This document shows, piece by piece, positions 16,976-24,903 of a stretch of DNA of 64,000 nucleotides. The stretch lies in assembly GCF_016907555.1 (NCBI RefSeq), contig NZ_JAFBCE010000001.1, forward strand, positions 2,108,001 to 2,172,000. Direction: 5' to 3'. Below the pieces are notes generated by a model. The model was not told the DNA's origin and made no database searches. It was given only the letters and a program-made list of their open reading frames with translations. The DNA is from Microbacterium laevaniformans (lineage in GTDB: Bacteria > Actinomycetota > Actinomycetes > Actinomycetales > Microbacteriaceae). The stretch's first letter is position 1; each line of letters starts with the position of its first letter. The position numbers and the translations under genes were made by a program.

Positions 16976-17308
16976 ATGATCGGGGCTGCCGTGATGTGGT
17001 TCTTCCTGGTGATCCTCAGCGCGGCACCATTGTGGTTCTGCTGGTATGCCTGGGACACGGCGCGCCGACGCCGGCGAGGCGAGGCCGTCTCTCGGCCGTC
17101 CGGCGGCTCCTTCGGGTTCGACGAGGTCTGGCGTCCGAGCGTGGCAGAGGCGCAGGCGGTGTGGGAAGCCGAGCAGATCACTCCGGCCCCCGCCCCGATT
17201 CCCGGTGACGGCCCGGGCGTGATCGCGGACGGTCGCATCGTGATCGAGACCGGCCTTCGGCCCCCGCGCGCCACCACCGCAGACCAGAGGCGTAGCCTGG
17301 AGGGGTGA
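16976..17308 (+). CDS. Small membrane-anchored protein of unknown function
   Basis: A 110-residue product with one N-terminal membrane helix (residues about 3-25, ending in WYAWDTARRRRRGE, positive-inside) and a polar C-terminal half that is Pro/Glu-rich. I do not recognise a domain. It is divergent from the aldo/keto reductase with a 56-bp gap. No clear ribosome site precedes ATG 16976, which could be leaderless. Codon use fits its neighbours. Confidence 0.6.
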   Translation: MIGAAVMWFFLVILSAAPLWFCWYAWDTARRRRRGEAVSRPSGGSFGFDEVWRPSVAEAQAVWEAEQITPAPAPIPGDGPGVIADGRIVIETGLRPPRATTADQRRSLEG

Positions 17309-17379
17309 GTATCGGGAACGGCCCCCGACGTGCGGGCCAGAGGGAGGTCATCGGCGAGCTCTTCGCCGATGAGAGGTGA
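17305..17379 (+). CDS. Possible 24-codon leader peptide upstream of FBP gene
   Basis: GTG at 17305 overlaps the stop of the preceding gene (GTGA) and opens a short frame ending at 17379, with GGAGG just before it. Its last third covers the perfect hairpin at 17348-17372. Overlap, ribosome site and hairpin are what a translation-coupled leader would look like, but a frame this short can arise by chance. Low confidence. Confidence 0.25.
   Translation: MSIGNGPRRAGQREVIGELFADER
17348..17372 (+). promoter_or_regulatory. Perfect 10-bp hairpin in FBP gene leader
   Basis: TCATCGGCGA (17348-17357) pairs fully with TCGCCGATGA (17363-17372) around a 5-nt loop. There is no T tract after it, so it is a weak terminator at best; it lies 120 bp before the FBP gene and inside the possible leader frame. 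Confidence 0.45.
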
Positions 17380-17492
17380 GTTCGCCTCGGCGCCGTGAGC
17401 CGCGTGTCAGACGCGCCCGGCGCCGAACGTCGACCTCGCTTCAGGGATGCCGCCAGGGCATCCGCTCTTACGACCTCACGAAAGGCATGCTC

Positions 17493-17984
17493 ATGCACGC
17501 ACTCACCGAAGCGCAGATCCGCGCATCGCTCATCAACGTCACCCAGTCCGAGCGCCGCAGCCTCACCCTCCCGAACGGCGTCTCCGACACACCCTGGGAC
17601 GCGCTGCAGTTCTACGGCGCACGCGACCGCAAGCTCGCGCTGGTGGGCTACGTCGTCGTCGAACTCGACGGGGAACCGACCGGGCTGTTGCTGCGACAGG
17701 CCGACGCGCGACCGAAGAGTCGCGCGCAGTGCTCGTGGTGCAACGACATCCATCTGCCCAACGACGTGCTGCTGTTCACGGCCAAGCGCGTCGGCGACGC
17801 CGGGCGGCGCGGTGACACGGTCGGCACGCTCGCCTGCGACCGCTTCCAATGCAATGAGAACGTGCGACGCCGCCCCGCGTCGGCATACATCGGGTTCGAC
17901 GTCGAGGCCGCGCGCGCGACGCGCATCGCCGCGTTGCGCGGGAACGTCGAGGCCTTCGTGCGCAGCGTCCGCGACGGCCGTTGA
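17493..17984 (+). CDS. FBP-domain protein (EF-G-binding treble-clef zinc finger)
   Basis: A 163-residue protein of the FBP family, related to the C-terminal zinc finger of the FusB/FusC proteins that bind elongation factor G and protect it from fusidic acid. The zinc ligands are Cys80 and Cys83 (CSWC) and Cys115 and Cys120 (CDRFQC). The N-terminal helical domain of FusB is absent or different; actinobacterial members of this type have no proven resistance role. ATG 17493 is selected because AAAGG is 7 bp upstream; the in-frame ATG at 17487 is too close to it. Confidence 0.82.
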   Translation: MHALTEAQIRASLINVTQSERRSLTLPNGVSDTPWDALQFYGARDRKLALVGYVVVELDGEPTGLLLRQADARPKSRAQCSWCNDIHLPNDVLLFTAKRVGDAGRRGDTVGTLACDRFQCNENVRRRPASAYIGFDVEAARATRIAALRGNVEAFVRSVRDGR

Positions 17985-18029
17985 CCCATTCAGCGGAATG
18001 GATATCGGAAGCGTAGCGTTGTCGTCATC

Positions 18030-19061
18030 ATGCAACGTTTCGGAACTCTCTCGTTCGGCCACTACGGCCCGCTCGGCGGCGGTCGCGAGCTGACCGCTGC
18101 CGACATGCTGCACCAGGCGATCGATCTCGCGCAGGGCATGGACGATCTCGGTGTCAACGGTGTCGCGGTGCGGGTGCACCACTTCGCCCGCCAGCAGGCC
18201 GCCCCGATGCCGCTGCTGGCGGCGATGGCCGCGAAGACGAAGCGGATCGAGGTCGGCACCGGCGTCATCGACATGCGCTACGAGAACCCGCTGTACCTCG
18301 CCGAGGAGGCGGCCGCGGTCGACCTCATCTCCGACGGTCGGCTGGCTCTCGGCGTCAGCCGTGGGTCACCCGAGACGGTCGTGCGCGGCTACGAGAAGTT
18401 CGGCTACACGGCATCCGACCCGCGCGGCGCCGACCTCGCACGAGAGCACATGGACCTGTTCCTGCGCGCGATCGACGGTGAGGGCCTGGCCGAGCGCGAC
18501 GCCAACTCGCCTTTCGGCGGCGGTCACGGACTGCAGCGCATCGAGCCGCACGCGCCGGGTCTGCGCTCGCGCGTCTGGTGGGGCGCGGGCTCGCGCGACA
18601 TGGCCGAGTGGGCGGGACGCACGGGACTGAACCTGATGTCCTCGACCCTCGTCACCGAGGCCGACGGGCGCCCGTTCGACATCCTGCAGGCCGAGCAGAT
18701 CGATCGTTTCCGCGCCGCGTGGGCCGAGGCGGGCCACGCCGGCACGCCGCGGGTCTCGGTGAGCCGCTCCGTCTTCCCCATCACGACCGCGGAGGACGAG
18801 CTGTACTTCGGCCACAGCCAGGAGGGCGACGGCATCGGCTACATCGACGGCTTCCGTTCGACGTTCGGCAAGACGTATGCCGCCGCGCCCGACGTGCTCG
18901 TCGACCAGCTCCTGCAGGACGCCGCGGTCATGTCCGCCGACACCTTGATGCTCACCATCCCGAGCCAGCTGGGCGTGGAGTTCAACCTGCGCATCATCGA
19001 GTCGTTCGCGACGCACGTCGCGCCCGCCCTCGGCTGGCAGTCCACCCTCGCGTCGGCCTGA
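18030..19061 (+). CDS. LLM class flavin-dependent oxidoreductase
   Basis: A 343-residue luciferase-like TIM-barrel protein. It starts FGTLSFGHYGPL and has the RIEVGTGVIDMRYENPLYLAEEAAAVDL block at about 75-100 and DGRLALGVSRGSPE at about 102-115, standard for class-I LLM monooxygenases that use FMNH2. It is distinct from the first LLM gene (10349) and not next to sulfur genes. Substrate unknown. Start ATG 18030. Confidence 0.85.
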   Translation: MQRFGTLSFGHYGPLGGGRELTAADMLHQAIDLAQGMDDLGVNGVAVRVHHFARQQAAPMPLLAAMAAKTKRIEVGTGVIDMRYENPLYLAEEAAAVDLISDGRLALGVSRGSPETVVRGYEKFGYTASDPRGADLAREHMDLFLRAIDGEGLAERDANSPFGGGHGLQRIEPHAPGLRSRVWWGAGSRDMAEWAGRTGLNLMSSTLVTEADGRPFDILQAEQIDRFRAAWAEAGHAGTPRVSVSRSVFPITTAEDELYFGHSQEGDGIGYIDGFRSTFGKTYAAAPDVLVDQLLQDAAVMSADTLMLTIPSQLGVEFNLRIIESFATHVAPALGWQSTLASA

Positions 19062-19167
19062 CCCCGTCGCTCGCGGGTTTCGCAGGTGCAGATCCGAATC
19101 CGGTGCGCGCGCGGCGAGCGCCGGGGCGACCTTGCGCGGAGGCTGACGATGACCGACGCTGGTCGTC

Positions 19168-19812
19168 ATGAGCCGTGTGCGCCTGGACCTGAACATCTCC
19201 CTCGACGGATTCGCGACGACGACCGATCAGACCCCGGAGAACCCTTTCGGTGACGATTGGGGGCGCCTGACCCGCGACTACACCGCGACGCGAACGTTCC
19301 GGGAGCGCGTGTTGCACGACGACACGGGCGCAGGGACCACCGGCGTCGACGACGCGTATGCGCAGCGCTACTTCGCCGACCTCGGCGCCGAGATCATGGG
19401 CGCGGGCATGTTCGGCCTGCACGAGCACGGCGACGACCCCGACTGGCGGGGATGGTGGGGGGACGAGCCGCCGTTCCGCGTGCCCGTGTTCGTGCTCACC
19501 CACAAGCCGCGGCCGTCCATCGAGATGGCCAACGGCACGAGCTTCCGCTTCATCGATGCGTCAGCCGAGGATGCCCTCGCCCAGGCGCGCGCCGTCGCCG
19601 CCGGGGGTGACATCCGTATCGGCGGGGGCGCCAGGACGGCGCGCTCCTTCCTCGATGCCGGGCTGGTCGACGAGCTGCACGTCGCTGTCGTGCCCATCAT
19701 CCTGGGGCGCGGCATCCGCCTCTGGGACGACCTGCGCGGCCTGGAGAACGGGTACGAGGTGCGCGCCGAGGCAGCCGAAAGCGGCGTGACCCACCTCACG
19801 TTCCGCCGCTGA
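19168..19812 (+). CDS. Dihydrofolate reductase/RibD C-terminal domain protein
   Basis: A 214-residue NADPH-binding reductase of the RibD_C/DHFR-like family. The beginning VRLDLNISLDGFATTTDQ, the middle GGDIRIGGGARTARSFLDAGLVDELHVAVVPIILGRGIRLWDDL (the GG nucleotide loop and the following strand) and the C-terminal VTHLTFRR are diagnostic. Such stand-alone domains are common in actinobacteria; most have no assigned substrate. It stands 106 bp after the LLM gene on the same strand. Confidence 0.88.
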   Translation: MSRVRLDLNISLDGFATTTDQTPENPFGDDWGRLTRDYTATRTFRERVLHDDTGAGTTGVDDAYAQRYFADLGAEIMGAGMFGLHEHGDDPDWRGWWGDEPPFRVPVFVLTHKPRPSIEMANGTSFRFIDASAEDALAQARAVAAGGDIRIGGGARTARSFLDAGLVDELHVAVVPIILGRGIRLWDDLRGLENGYEVRAEAAESGVTHLTFRR

Positions 19813-19834
19813 GGGATCGGGAAGGCAGCCGCAG

Positions 19835-20770
19835 ATGCGCCGGGCGATCGCCGTCATCGCACTGCTCACGCTCGTGGCGAGCCTCGCCGCGTGCGCCGGC
19901 TCTCGCTTCGACCCGCCCGCGCCCTCCCCTGCCACAGCAGGCGCCCCCGTCGGCAAGTCGGAGCATCGGCTCACCGTCGACGGCCACGACCGGTCGTATC
20001 GGCTGTACGTGCCCGCTCACCTCTCCGCGCCGGCGGCACTCGTCGTGATGCTGCACGGTGGCTACGGGTCGGCGCAGCAGGCCGAGGCGTCGTACGGGTG
20101 GGACCGGATCGCCGACGAGCACGGCGTCGTCATCCTCTACCCGGACGGCGACGGCCGGGCCTGGAACGCAGGTGGGGGATGCTGCGGGCGGCCCGCCCGC
20201 GACGGCACCGACGATGTGGCGTTCATCGCTGCGGCGGTTGCCGATGCGCAGAAGCGGGTTTCGATCGACGCCGGGGCCGTCTTCGCCGCCGGCATGTCCA
20301 ACGGCGCGATGATGGCCTACCGACTCGCGTGCGAGACGACGCTGTTCGCCGCGATCGGCCCCGTGTCCGGAACGATGCCGGTCGGGCTGGAGTGCACCGC
20401 TCCCGCCCCGACCTCGGTGATGGCCGTGCACGGTGTGGACGACACCCGTGTGCTCTACGACGGGGGCGCATCCACCGTAGGCACCGCGCGGATCGACGCC
20501 ACCGCGCAACGGGATGTCCATGCGCTCTGGGCACGGGCGGCCTCGTGCGACGAGGACGTCACCACCTCGGCGCCGCCGCTGACCACCGAGACCGCCGCCT
20601 GCCCCGACTCCCGCACGGTACAGCTCGTCAGCATCGCCGGGTACGGCCACGAATGGCCCTCACCCGACGGCGGATCCACGCCCCAGGGCGAGCAGGTCTA
20701 CCGGGGATGGGATGCCACCGCGCAGCTGTGGTCGTTCTTCGACACGCACCGACGAGCGGCATCCGGCTGA
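19835..20770 (+). CDS. LpqC-like polyhydroxybutyrate-depolymerase-family esterase, lipoprotein
   Basis: A 311-residue alpha/beta hydrolase with a lipoprotein signal peptide (cleavage before Cys20 in LASLAAC). Motifs: HGGYGS oxyanion strand near 74, nucleophile Ser155 in AGMSNGAMMA, and the C-terminal GYGHEWP histidine region. These match the esterase PHB depolymerase/LpqC family, feruloyl or polyester esterases exported to the cell surface. Disulfide-pair cysteines (116, 117, 188 area) fit an exported enzyme. The start ATG 19835 lies 22 bp after the reductase gene. Confidence 0.85.
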   Translation: MRRAIAVIALLTLVASLAACAGSRFDPPAPSPATAGAPVGKSEHRLTVDGHDRSYRLYVPAHLSAPAALVVMLHGGYGSAQQAEASYGWDRIADEHGVVILYPDGDGRAWNAGGGCCGRPARDGTDDVAFIAAAVADAQKRVSIDAGAVFAAGMSNGAMMAYRLACETTLFAAIGPVSGTMPVGLECTAPAPTSVMAVHGVDDTRVLYDGGASTVGTARIDATAQRDVHALWARAASCDEDVTTSAPPLTTETAACPDSRTVQLVSIAGYGHEWPSPDGGSTPQGEQVYRGWDATAQLWSFFDTHRRAASG

Positions 20771-20793
20771 GCGGAGACGAACGATGAAGACGA

Positions 20794-20844
20794 ACGATGA
20801 AGGCGACCGTCGCATCCCCCCAGACCGACAGTCGCCTTCATCGT
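20794..20844. terminator. Long inverted repeat between convergent esterase genes
   Basis: ACGATGAAGGCGAC (20794-20807) pairs perfectly over 14 bp with 20831-20844, around a 23-nt loop. The left arm is preceded by a direct copy of ACGATGAAG (20781-20789). It can serve as a terminator for both genes. The rest of the gap up to 21048 has lower GC than the window and I see no gene in it. Confidence 0.65.
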
Positions 20845-21048
20845 ATCGCTGCCCGGCTTCGGGCGCCGGATCGCTTAGTCACGACGCTACGTCTTCGAGA
20901 CGCAGACGCCCAGTGAATATGGCCAATCTTGCGCCAACCTGCACATTCGGTTGAATAGAGCGCTCTTGCGGCCTCGCGAGCCGCTCGGAGCGCACGGATC
21001 TTGCGCAAGTCTTGAGGAAGTCCATCTTGACGAGAAGTCAACAGCTCG
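20845..21048. other. AT-richer intergenic tract without recognisable gene
   Basis: About 200 bp between the terminator and the 3' end of the second esterase. GC is visibly lower than in the flanks and rare codon-like strings occur. A short minus-strand frame (20838-21041, 67 codons) shows no family features I recognise. It could be a remnant of lost DNA. Confidence 0.3.
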
Positions 21049-22353
21049 CTACCGCGTCTGACCGACCGAGAGTCCGAGAACGGGATAGAGCACGGTGAAG
21101 CCCTCGACCAGACCGAGCTTCAACGCGTCCCCGGTGTGCCCGACGCCCGGGATATCGTAGCGGGTGACGGCCATCCCCGCCTTCCGCGCGGCCGCAGCGA
21201 GGGTGTCGGCGTGCGCCATGTATGCGGGGTCGGCGGATCCCGCCGTGAACACCGCCGTCATCCCGGCGTACGTCCCGGCCGGAGCGGCCGCCAGGATGTT
21301 CACGGGCTTGGAGGCTTCGAACGCCTCGCTGCTGCCGCCGTAGACGGTCTTGGTGATGTTGGCGACCTGCTCGGATCCCGGGAAGGGCTCTCCCGAGATG
21401 TCGAGGAGGTTCTTCCACATCGTCGGATAGTCGGCCCCGAACGAGATCGCACACCCTCCTCCGTTGGAATATCCGGCGATGGTCCAGAAGGCGGGGTCGT
21501 TGATGATGCGCAGGTGCGCCTTCGCCCACGCGACGACGTCCTGCGTCACGTAGGTGCGCGCCCGGCCGAAGGCCGCAGAGTCGGCGCACGCGGTGTCGGC
21601 GTTGGCGGAGCCGACTTGATCGGCGACGATCACGATGGGCGCCAGGCCGTGGTTGCGGGCGGCGAACTCGTCCAGCACGTCGCTGATCGCGGTCGGGTCG
21701 GGGTTTCCGGGATGGCCCATCATCATGATGACCAGCGGTAGGGCCGGCGCGTTCGGAACGAGCGCGGCGGGAGGCAGGTAGATGCCCACGGGGCGGGCGG
21801 CGAAGCCGGATGCCGTGGCGGGAATGACCTGCGTGCCGCGTGACCCCTTGGCCGGCATTCCGGCGGGCGGCACGAAGGACTGCGCGAGCGGAACGGTCGG
21901 AACATCGGTTGTGGGTCCGACGTCGGGCAGATCGAGCGGGTCGTAGCCCGACACACCGAAGAGCGTCGCCAAGGTCGGGTTCAACCCGAAACCGGCGTTG
22001 ATGCCGATCGCCGCGGCGACGAGAAACACCAGGACGGCGAGAGGGGACACGATTCGCCGCCACCACCTTCCAGCCACCAGCGCGCCGAGCGCGACCCCGG
22101 AGGCAGCGAGGGCGCCGGCCGCCCACTGCAGGACGAACCCCGGCAGGGGCGCCGGGCCGAACAGCTGCATCCGGTCGACGACATGCACGAGCGCCACGCC
22201 CAGCCCGGCTCCCGCGATCGCGCCCCCCGCAGCCCACAGAATGGTGCGCCTGTCCCAGCGACGCACGAGCACGACCAGGAGGAACGCTCCCGCGATCGTG
22301 TAGACGATGATCGGGACAGCGCCATCGATGATCGGCAACTGCCAGATCTGCAT
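21049..22353 (-). CDS. Membrane-anchored alpha/beta hydrolase (esterase D/antigen-85-like)
   Basis: A 434-residue protein with four N-terminal membrane helices (about 13-31, 38-59, 73-95 and 101-121) followed by an extracellular alpha/beta hydrolase domain. Nucleophile Ser296 lies in AGYSNGGGC; the active-site His is probably in GVGHTGD near 405. This helix-plus-esterase layout occurs in corynebacterial and actinobacterial envelope esterases and mycoloyltransferase-like proteins, but mycolic acids are absent from Microbacteriaceae, so the substrate is unknown. ATG 22353 is chosen for its short hydrophobic N-terminus. Confidence 0.8.
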   Translation of the reverse strand: MQIWQLPIIDGAVPIIVYTIAGAFLLVVLVRRWDRRTILWAAGGAIAGAGLGVALVHVVDRMQLFGPAPLPGFVLQWAAGALAASGVALGALVAGRWWRRIVSPLAVLVFLVAAAIGINAGFGLNPTLATLFGVSGYDPLDLPDVGPTTDVPTVPLAQSFVPPAGMPAKGSRGTQVIPATASGFAARPVGIYLPPAALVPNAPALPLVIMMMGHPGNPDPTAISDVLDEFAARNHGLAPIVIVADQVGSANADTACADSAAFGRARTYVTQDVVAWAKAHLRIINDPAFWTIAGYSNGGGCAISFGADYPTMWKNLLDISGEPFPGSEQVANITKTVYGGSSEAFEASKPVNILAAAPAGTYAGMTAVFTAGSADPAYMAHADTLAAAARKAGMAVTRYDIPGVGHTGDALKLGLVEGFTVLYPVLGLSVGQTR

Positions 22354-22362
22354 GCACCGACT

Positions 22363-22638
22363 CTAGGGCGACACACCTTGGCCATCGCTGAGCGCCGCGG
22401 GAGAGATCTGCCCGACTCGTCGCCGGCGGCTGCGCCTGTGCAGCGCGCCGAGAGCCGCGAGCTGCGCGATCAGGCGCAGACGCGAAGACGAGGAGGGCCA
22501 GTCGGCTCCAGACTCGAGACGAACGCTCGATGAGAGGGTCGGCGGGGCCGCCGCGACAGCGACTCTGCCGACGTTTGCGGGTGCGGGAGAACGCCGCATC
22601 GACGGCAGGTGAACGGATGCCGACGCCCGCGTTTCCAC
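22363..22638 (-). CDS. Possible small hypothetical protein upstream of esterase
   Basis: A 91-codon frame (GTG start) ends 9 bp before the esterase start. It would be a basic protein with an Arg-rich region (RRSRRRR) near residue 70. I recognise no domain, and GC-rich DNA gives such frames by chance. The 372-bp gap 22354-22725 otherwise holds only the promoter of the next gene. Low confidence. Confidence 0.25.
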   Translation of the reverse strand: METRASASVHLPSMRRSPAPANVGRVAVAAAPPTLSSSVRLESGADWPSSSSRLRLIAQLAALGALHRRSRRRRVGQISPAALSDGQGVSP

Positions 22639-22714
22639 CCATCGGACCGCCTTCCGCCCCGCCGGAAGAAACCCCCCGCAGATCGGGGGTGGCGCACGCG
22701 AGCGACACCGTGAA

Positions 22715-22720
22715 TAATGT
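22715..22720 (+). promoter_or_regulatory. Minus-10 hexamer of a likely leaderless promoter
   Basis: TAATGT ends 5 bp before the ATG at 22726 of the regulator gene, the spacing seen in actinobacterial leaderless transcripts where the start codon is at the 5' end. A weak GAGG is the only ribosome-site candidate. Confidence 0.45.
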
Positions 22721-22725
22721 GAGGT

Positions 22726-23349
22726 ATGACCACAGGTCGCCCGGTTGGGTACAGCGCCATTTCCAGCTATTCACGTGTCGAGATCCTGCACCTCGTCCAG
22801 GAGCAGCCGCGTCGCACGATCACCGAGATCGTGGAGGCGACGGGCCTGCACCCGAACACCGTGCGCGAGCATCTGCAGCGTCTGATCGACGAGGGCTACG
22901 TCGTGTCGGCGGCGGAGCACCGCACCACCCGCGGTCGCCCGCGCGTGCTCTACAGTGCGGCCGACGGCATCCTGGCCTCCAGCGCCATCCAGCGCCGCAA
23001 GGTGCGCGCCGCCGCCGAGCGGGGCGACCTCATGCGCCGCGTGCTGCCGGGAGCCGCGCCCGAGCTCGACACCGAAGCCCTCCATCAGGTCGACGCCCTC
23101 GTCGAAGACCTGATCGACGCCGGCTTCGATCCGCTGGTCGATGAGCGCGAGCTGACCGTCGACCTCACCCCCTGTGCACACGCCTCCTCCCAGGCCGAGC
23201 ATCGCGAAGTGCTGTGCCGCGTGCACCTGGGTCTCATGCAGAGCGTGCTCAGCGCCGCCGGCGGGCCCCTCGCCGTCGATGCCATGCGCCCGTCCTGCGA
23301 CCCGCGCGAGTGTGTCGTCCAGCTGATGTTCGCCGGCGCCACGGCCTGA
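22726..23349 (+). CDS. SufR-like winged-helix regulator with four C-terminal cysteines
   Basis: A 207-residue protein. Residues about 16-75 form a winged helix (TITEIVEATGLHPNTVREHLQRL). The C-terminal half carries Cys150, Cys164, Cys191 and Cys196, spaced C-x13-C-x26-C-x4-C, with the family block VHLGLMQSVLSAAGGPLAVDAM. Iron-sulfur regulators of the SufR type and related ArsR-fold proteins hold their cluster at this region. It is immediately upstream of cydA on the same strand. I infer that it senses redox state, iron or oxygen and controls cytochrome bd genes; cluster binding is not proven. Confidence 0.75.
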   Translation: MTTGRPVGYSAISSYSRVEILHLVQEQPRRTITEIVEATGLHPNTVREHLQRLIDEGYVVSAAEHRTTRGRPRVLYSAADGILASSAIQRRKVRAAAERGDLMRRVLPGAAPELDTEALHQVDALVEDLIDAGFDPLVDERELTVDLTPCAHASSQAEHREVLCRVHLGLMQSVLSAAGGPLAVDAMRPSCDPRECVVQLMFAGATA

Positions 23350-23449
23350 TCAGACCTCGGTTCTTTTTCACGGCCCCGGGCGCCTGGGGCTGGGAAATCC
23401 CTGTGTAGCTTCAGTCACGAAGAAGACTCCCGCCCTCGGAAGGATGACG

Positions 23450-24895
23450 ATGGACTTCCTGGACCCGCTCCTGCTGGCACGCTGGCAGTTCGGCCTGACG
23501 ACCCTGTATCACTTCATCTTCGTGCCGCTCACGCTCGGCATGTCGCTGTTCGTCGCCATCTTCCAGACGGTGTGGCACCGCACCGGCGACGTGAAGTGGC
23601 TGCACCTGACGCGCTTCTTCGGGAAGATCTTCCTGATCAACTTCGCGATGGGCATCGTCACCGGCATCGTGCAGGAGTTCCAGTTCGGCATGAACTGGTC
23701 GAGCTACTCCCGCTTCGTCGGCGACGTCTTCGGAGCCCCTCTCGCCTTCGAGGGCCTCATGGCGTTCTTCTTCGAGGCCACGTTCATCGGTCTGTGGATC
23801 TTCGGGTGGAACAAGCTCCCCCGGCGCATCCACCTGCTCACCATCTGGATGACGGCCGTCGGCACCTGGCTGTCGGCGTACTTCATCCTCGCGGCCAACG
23901 CCTTCATGCAGAACCCGAAGGGCTACCAGATGTCGGCCGCGGGTCACCGCGCCGAAATGGCCGACTTCTGGCAGGTGCTGACCAACCCGGTCGCACTGAC
24001 GCAGTTCCCGCACACCATCTCCGCGGCGATCATGTTCTCCGCCGGTGTCGTGATCGCGGCATCCGCCTGGCACCTCGCCCGCAAACAGAACATCGAGATG
24101 CTGCGCCCGGCGCTGAAGTTCGGCCTCTGGGCGATGATCATCGGCTTCGTGGCCGTCTTCCTCTCCGGCGACCAGCTCGGCCTCGTGATGGTGCAGACCC
24201 AGCCCATGAAGATGGCGGCGGCGGAGGCGATGTTCAACTCCGCGTGCGGGGCGAATGCCTCGTTCTCGCTGTTCTCCATCGGCACCCCCGACGGTACCGG
24301 CGAGGTCTGGTCGCTGCGCGTGCCGTATGTGCTCGCCTTCCTCTCCACGCACGACTTCAACGGCTGCGTCGAGGGCATCAACGACCTCAACAACCTCTAC
24401 ACGACCCAGCTCTTCCCGCAGTTCGCCGACCAGGTCGACGGCAACTTCGCGCCGATCCTCTGGGTCACATACTGGTCATTCCGCTGGATGATGGGCTTCG
24501 GCCTGCTCGCCACCGCGGTCGCCGTGGTCGGCCTCTGGGTCACCCGCAGGAACGCGAAGCGCCCCGTCGCCGGCTGGATGTGGAAGATCGCGATCTGGCA
24601 GGCGCCGCTCGCGCTCCTCGGCATCCTCGTCGGCTGGATCTTCACCGAGATGGGACGTCAGCCCTGGATCGTGTTCGGTCTCATGCTCACGCAGGACGGC
24701 GTCTCGCCGAACGTGCCCGGCTGGACCGTTCTGATCTCGCTGATCGCCTTCACCGCGATCTACGCGATCCTCGCGGTCGTCGAGTTCGGCCTCATCGTCA
24801 AGACGGTCAAGGAGGGTCCGCAGCCCCTGCCCGGACCCGATGACCCCGACCCGTCCGATGTCCCGGTCGATCAGACCCCGTCCACGGTGTACTAG
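23450..24895 (+). CDS. cydA: Cytochrome bd ubiquinol oxidase subunit I
   Basis: A 481-residue membrane protein, the catalytic subunit of cytochrome bd, which oxidises quinol and reduces oxygen to water at low oxygen. Visible features: LARWQFGLTTLYHFIFVPLTLG with the heme-ligand His21, and the GRQPW motif (in TEMGRQPWIV) near residue 403 that is diagnostic. The quinol-binding Q-loop is short, as in other Gram-positives. ATG 23450 has GGAAGG 6 bp upstream; the ATG at 23444 would abut it. First gene of cydABDC. Confidence 0.96.
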   Translation: MDFLDPLLLARWQFGLTTLYHFIFVPLTLGMSLFVAIFQTVWHRTGDVKWLHLTRFFGKIFLINFAMGIVTGIVQEFQFGMNWSSYSRFVGDVFGAPLAFEGLMAFFFEATFIGLWIFGWNKLPRRIHLLTIWMTAVGTWLSAYFILAANAFMQNPKGYQMSAAGHRAEMADFWQVLTNPVALTQFPHTISAAIMFSAGVVIAASAWHLARKQNIEMLRPALKFGLWAMIIGFVAVFLSGDQLGLVMVQTQPMKMAAAEAMFNSACGANASFSLFSIGTPDGTGEVWSLRVPYVLAFLSTHDFNGCVEGINDLNNLYTTQLFPQFADQVDGNFAPILWVTYWSFRWMMGFGLLATAVAVVGLWVTRRNAKRPVAGWMWKIAIWQAPLALLGILVGWIFTEMGRQPWIVFGLMLTQDGVSPNVPGWTVLISLIAFTAIYAILAVVEFGLIVKTVKEGPQPLPGPDDPDPSDVPVDQTPSTVY

Positions 24896-24903
24896 GAGCT
24901 GAC

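Noticed and set aside
17981..18029. Promoter TTGACC with a CATTC/GAATG stem before the LLM gene
   Set aside because: No minus-10 at acceptable spacing; the stem is only 5 bp.
23350..23449. GC-rich repeat before cydA as a terminator
   Set aside because: The GGCCCC/GGGGCT pairing is short and imperfect with no T tract after it; not enough to call.
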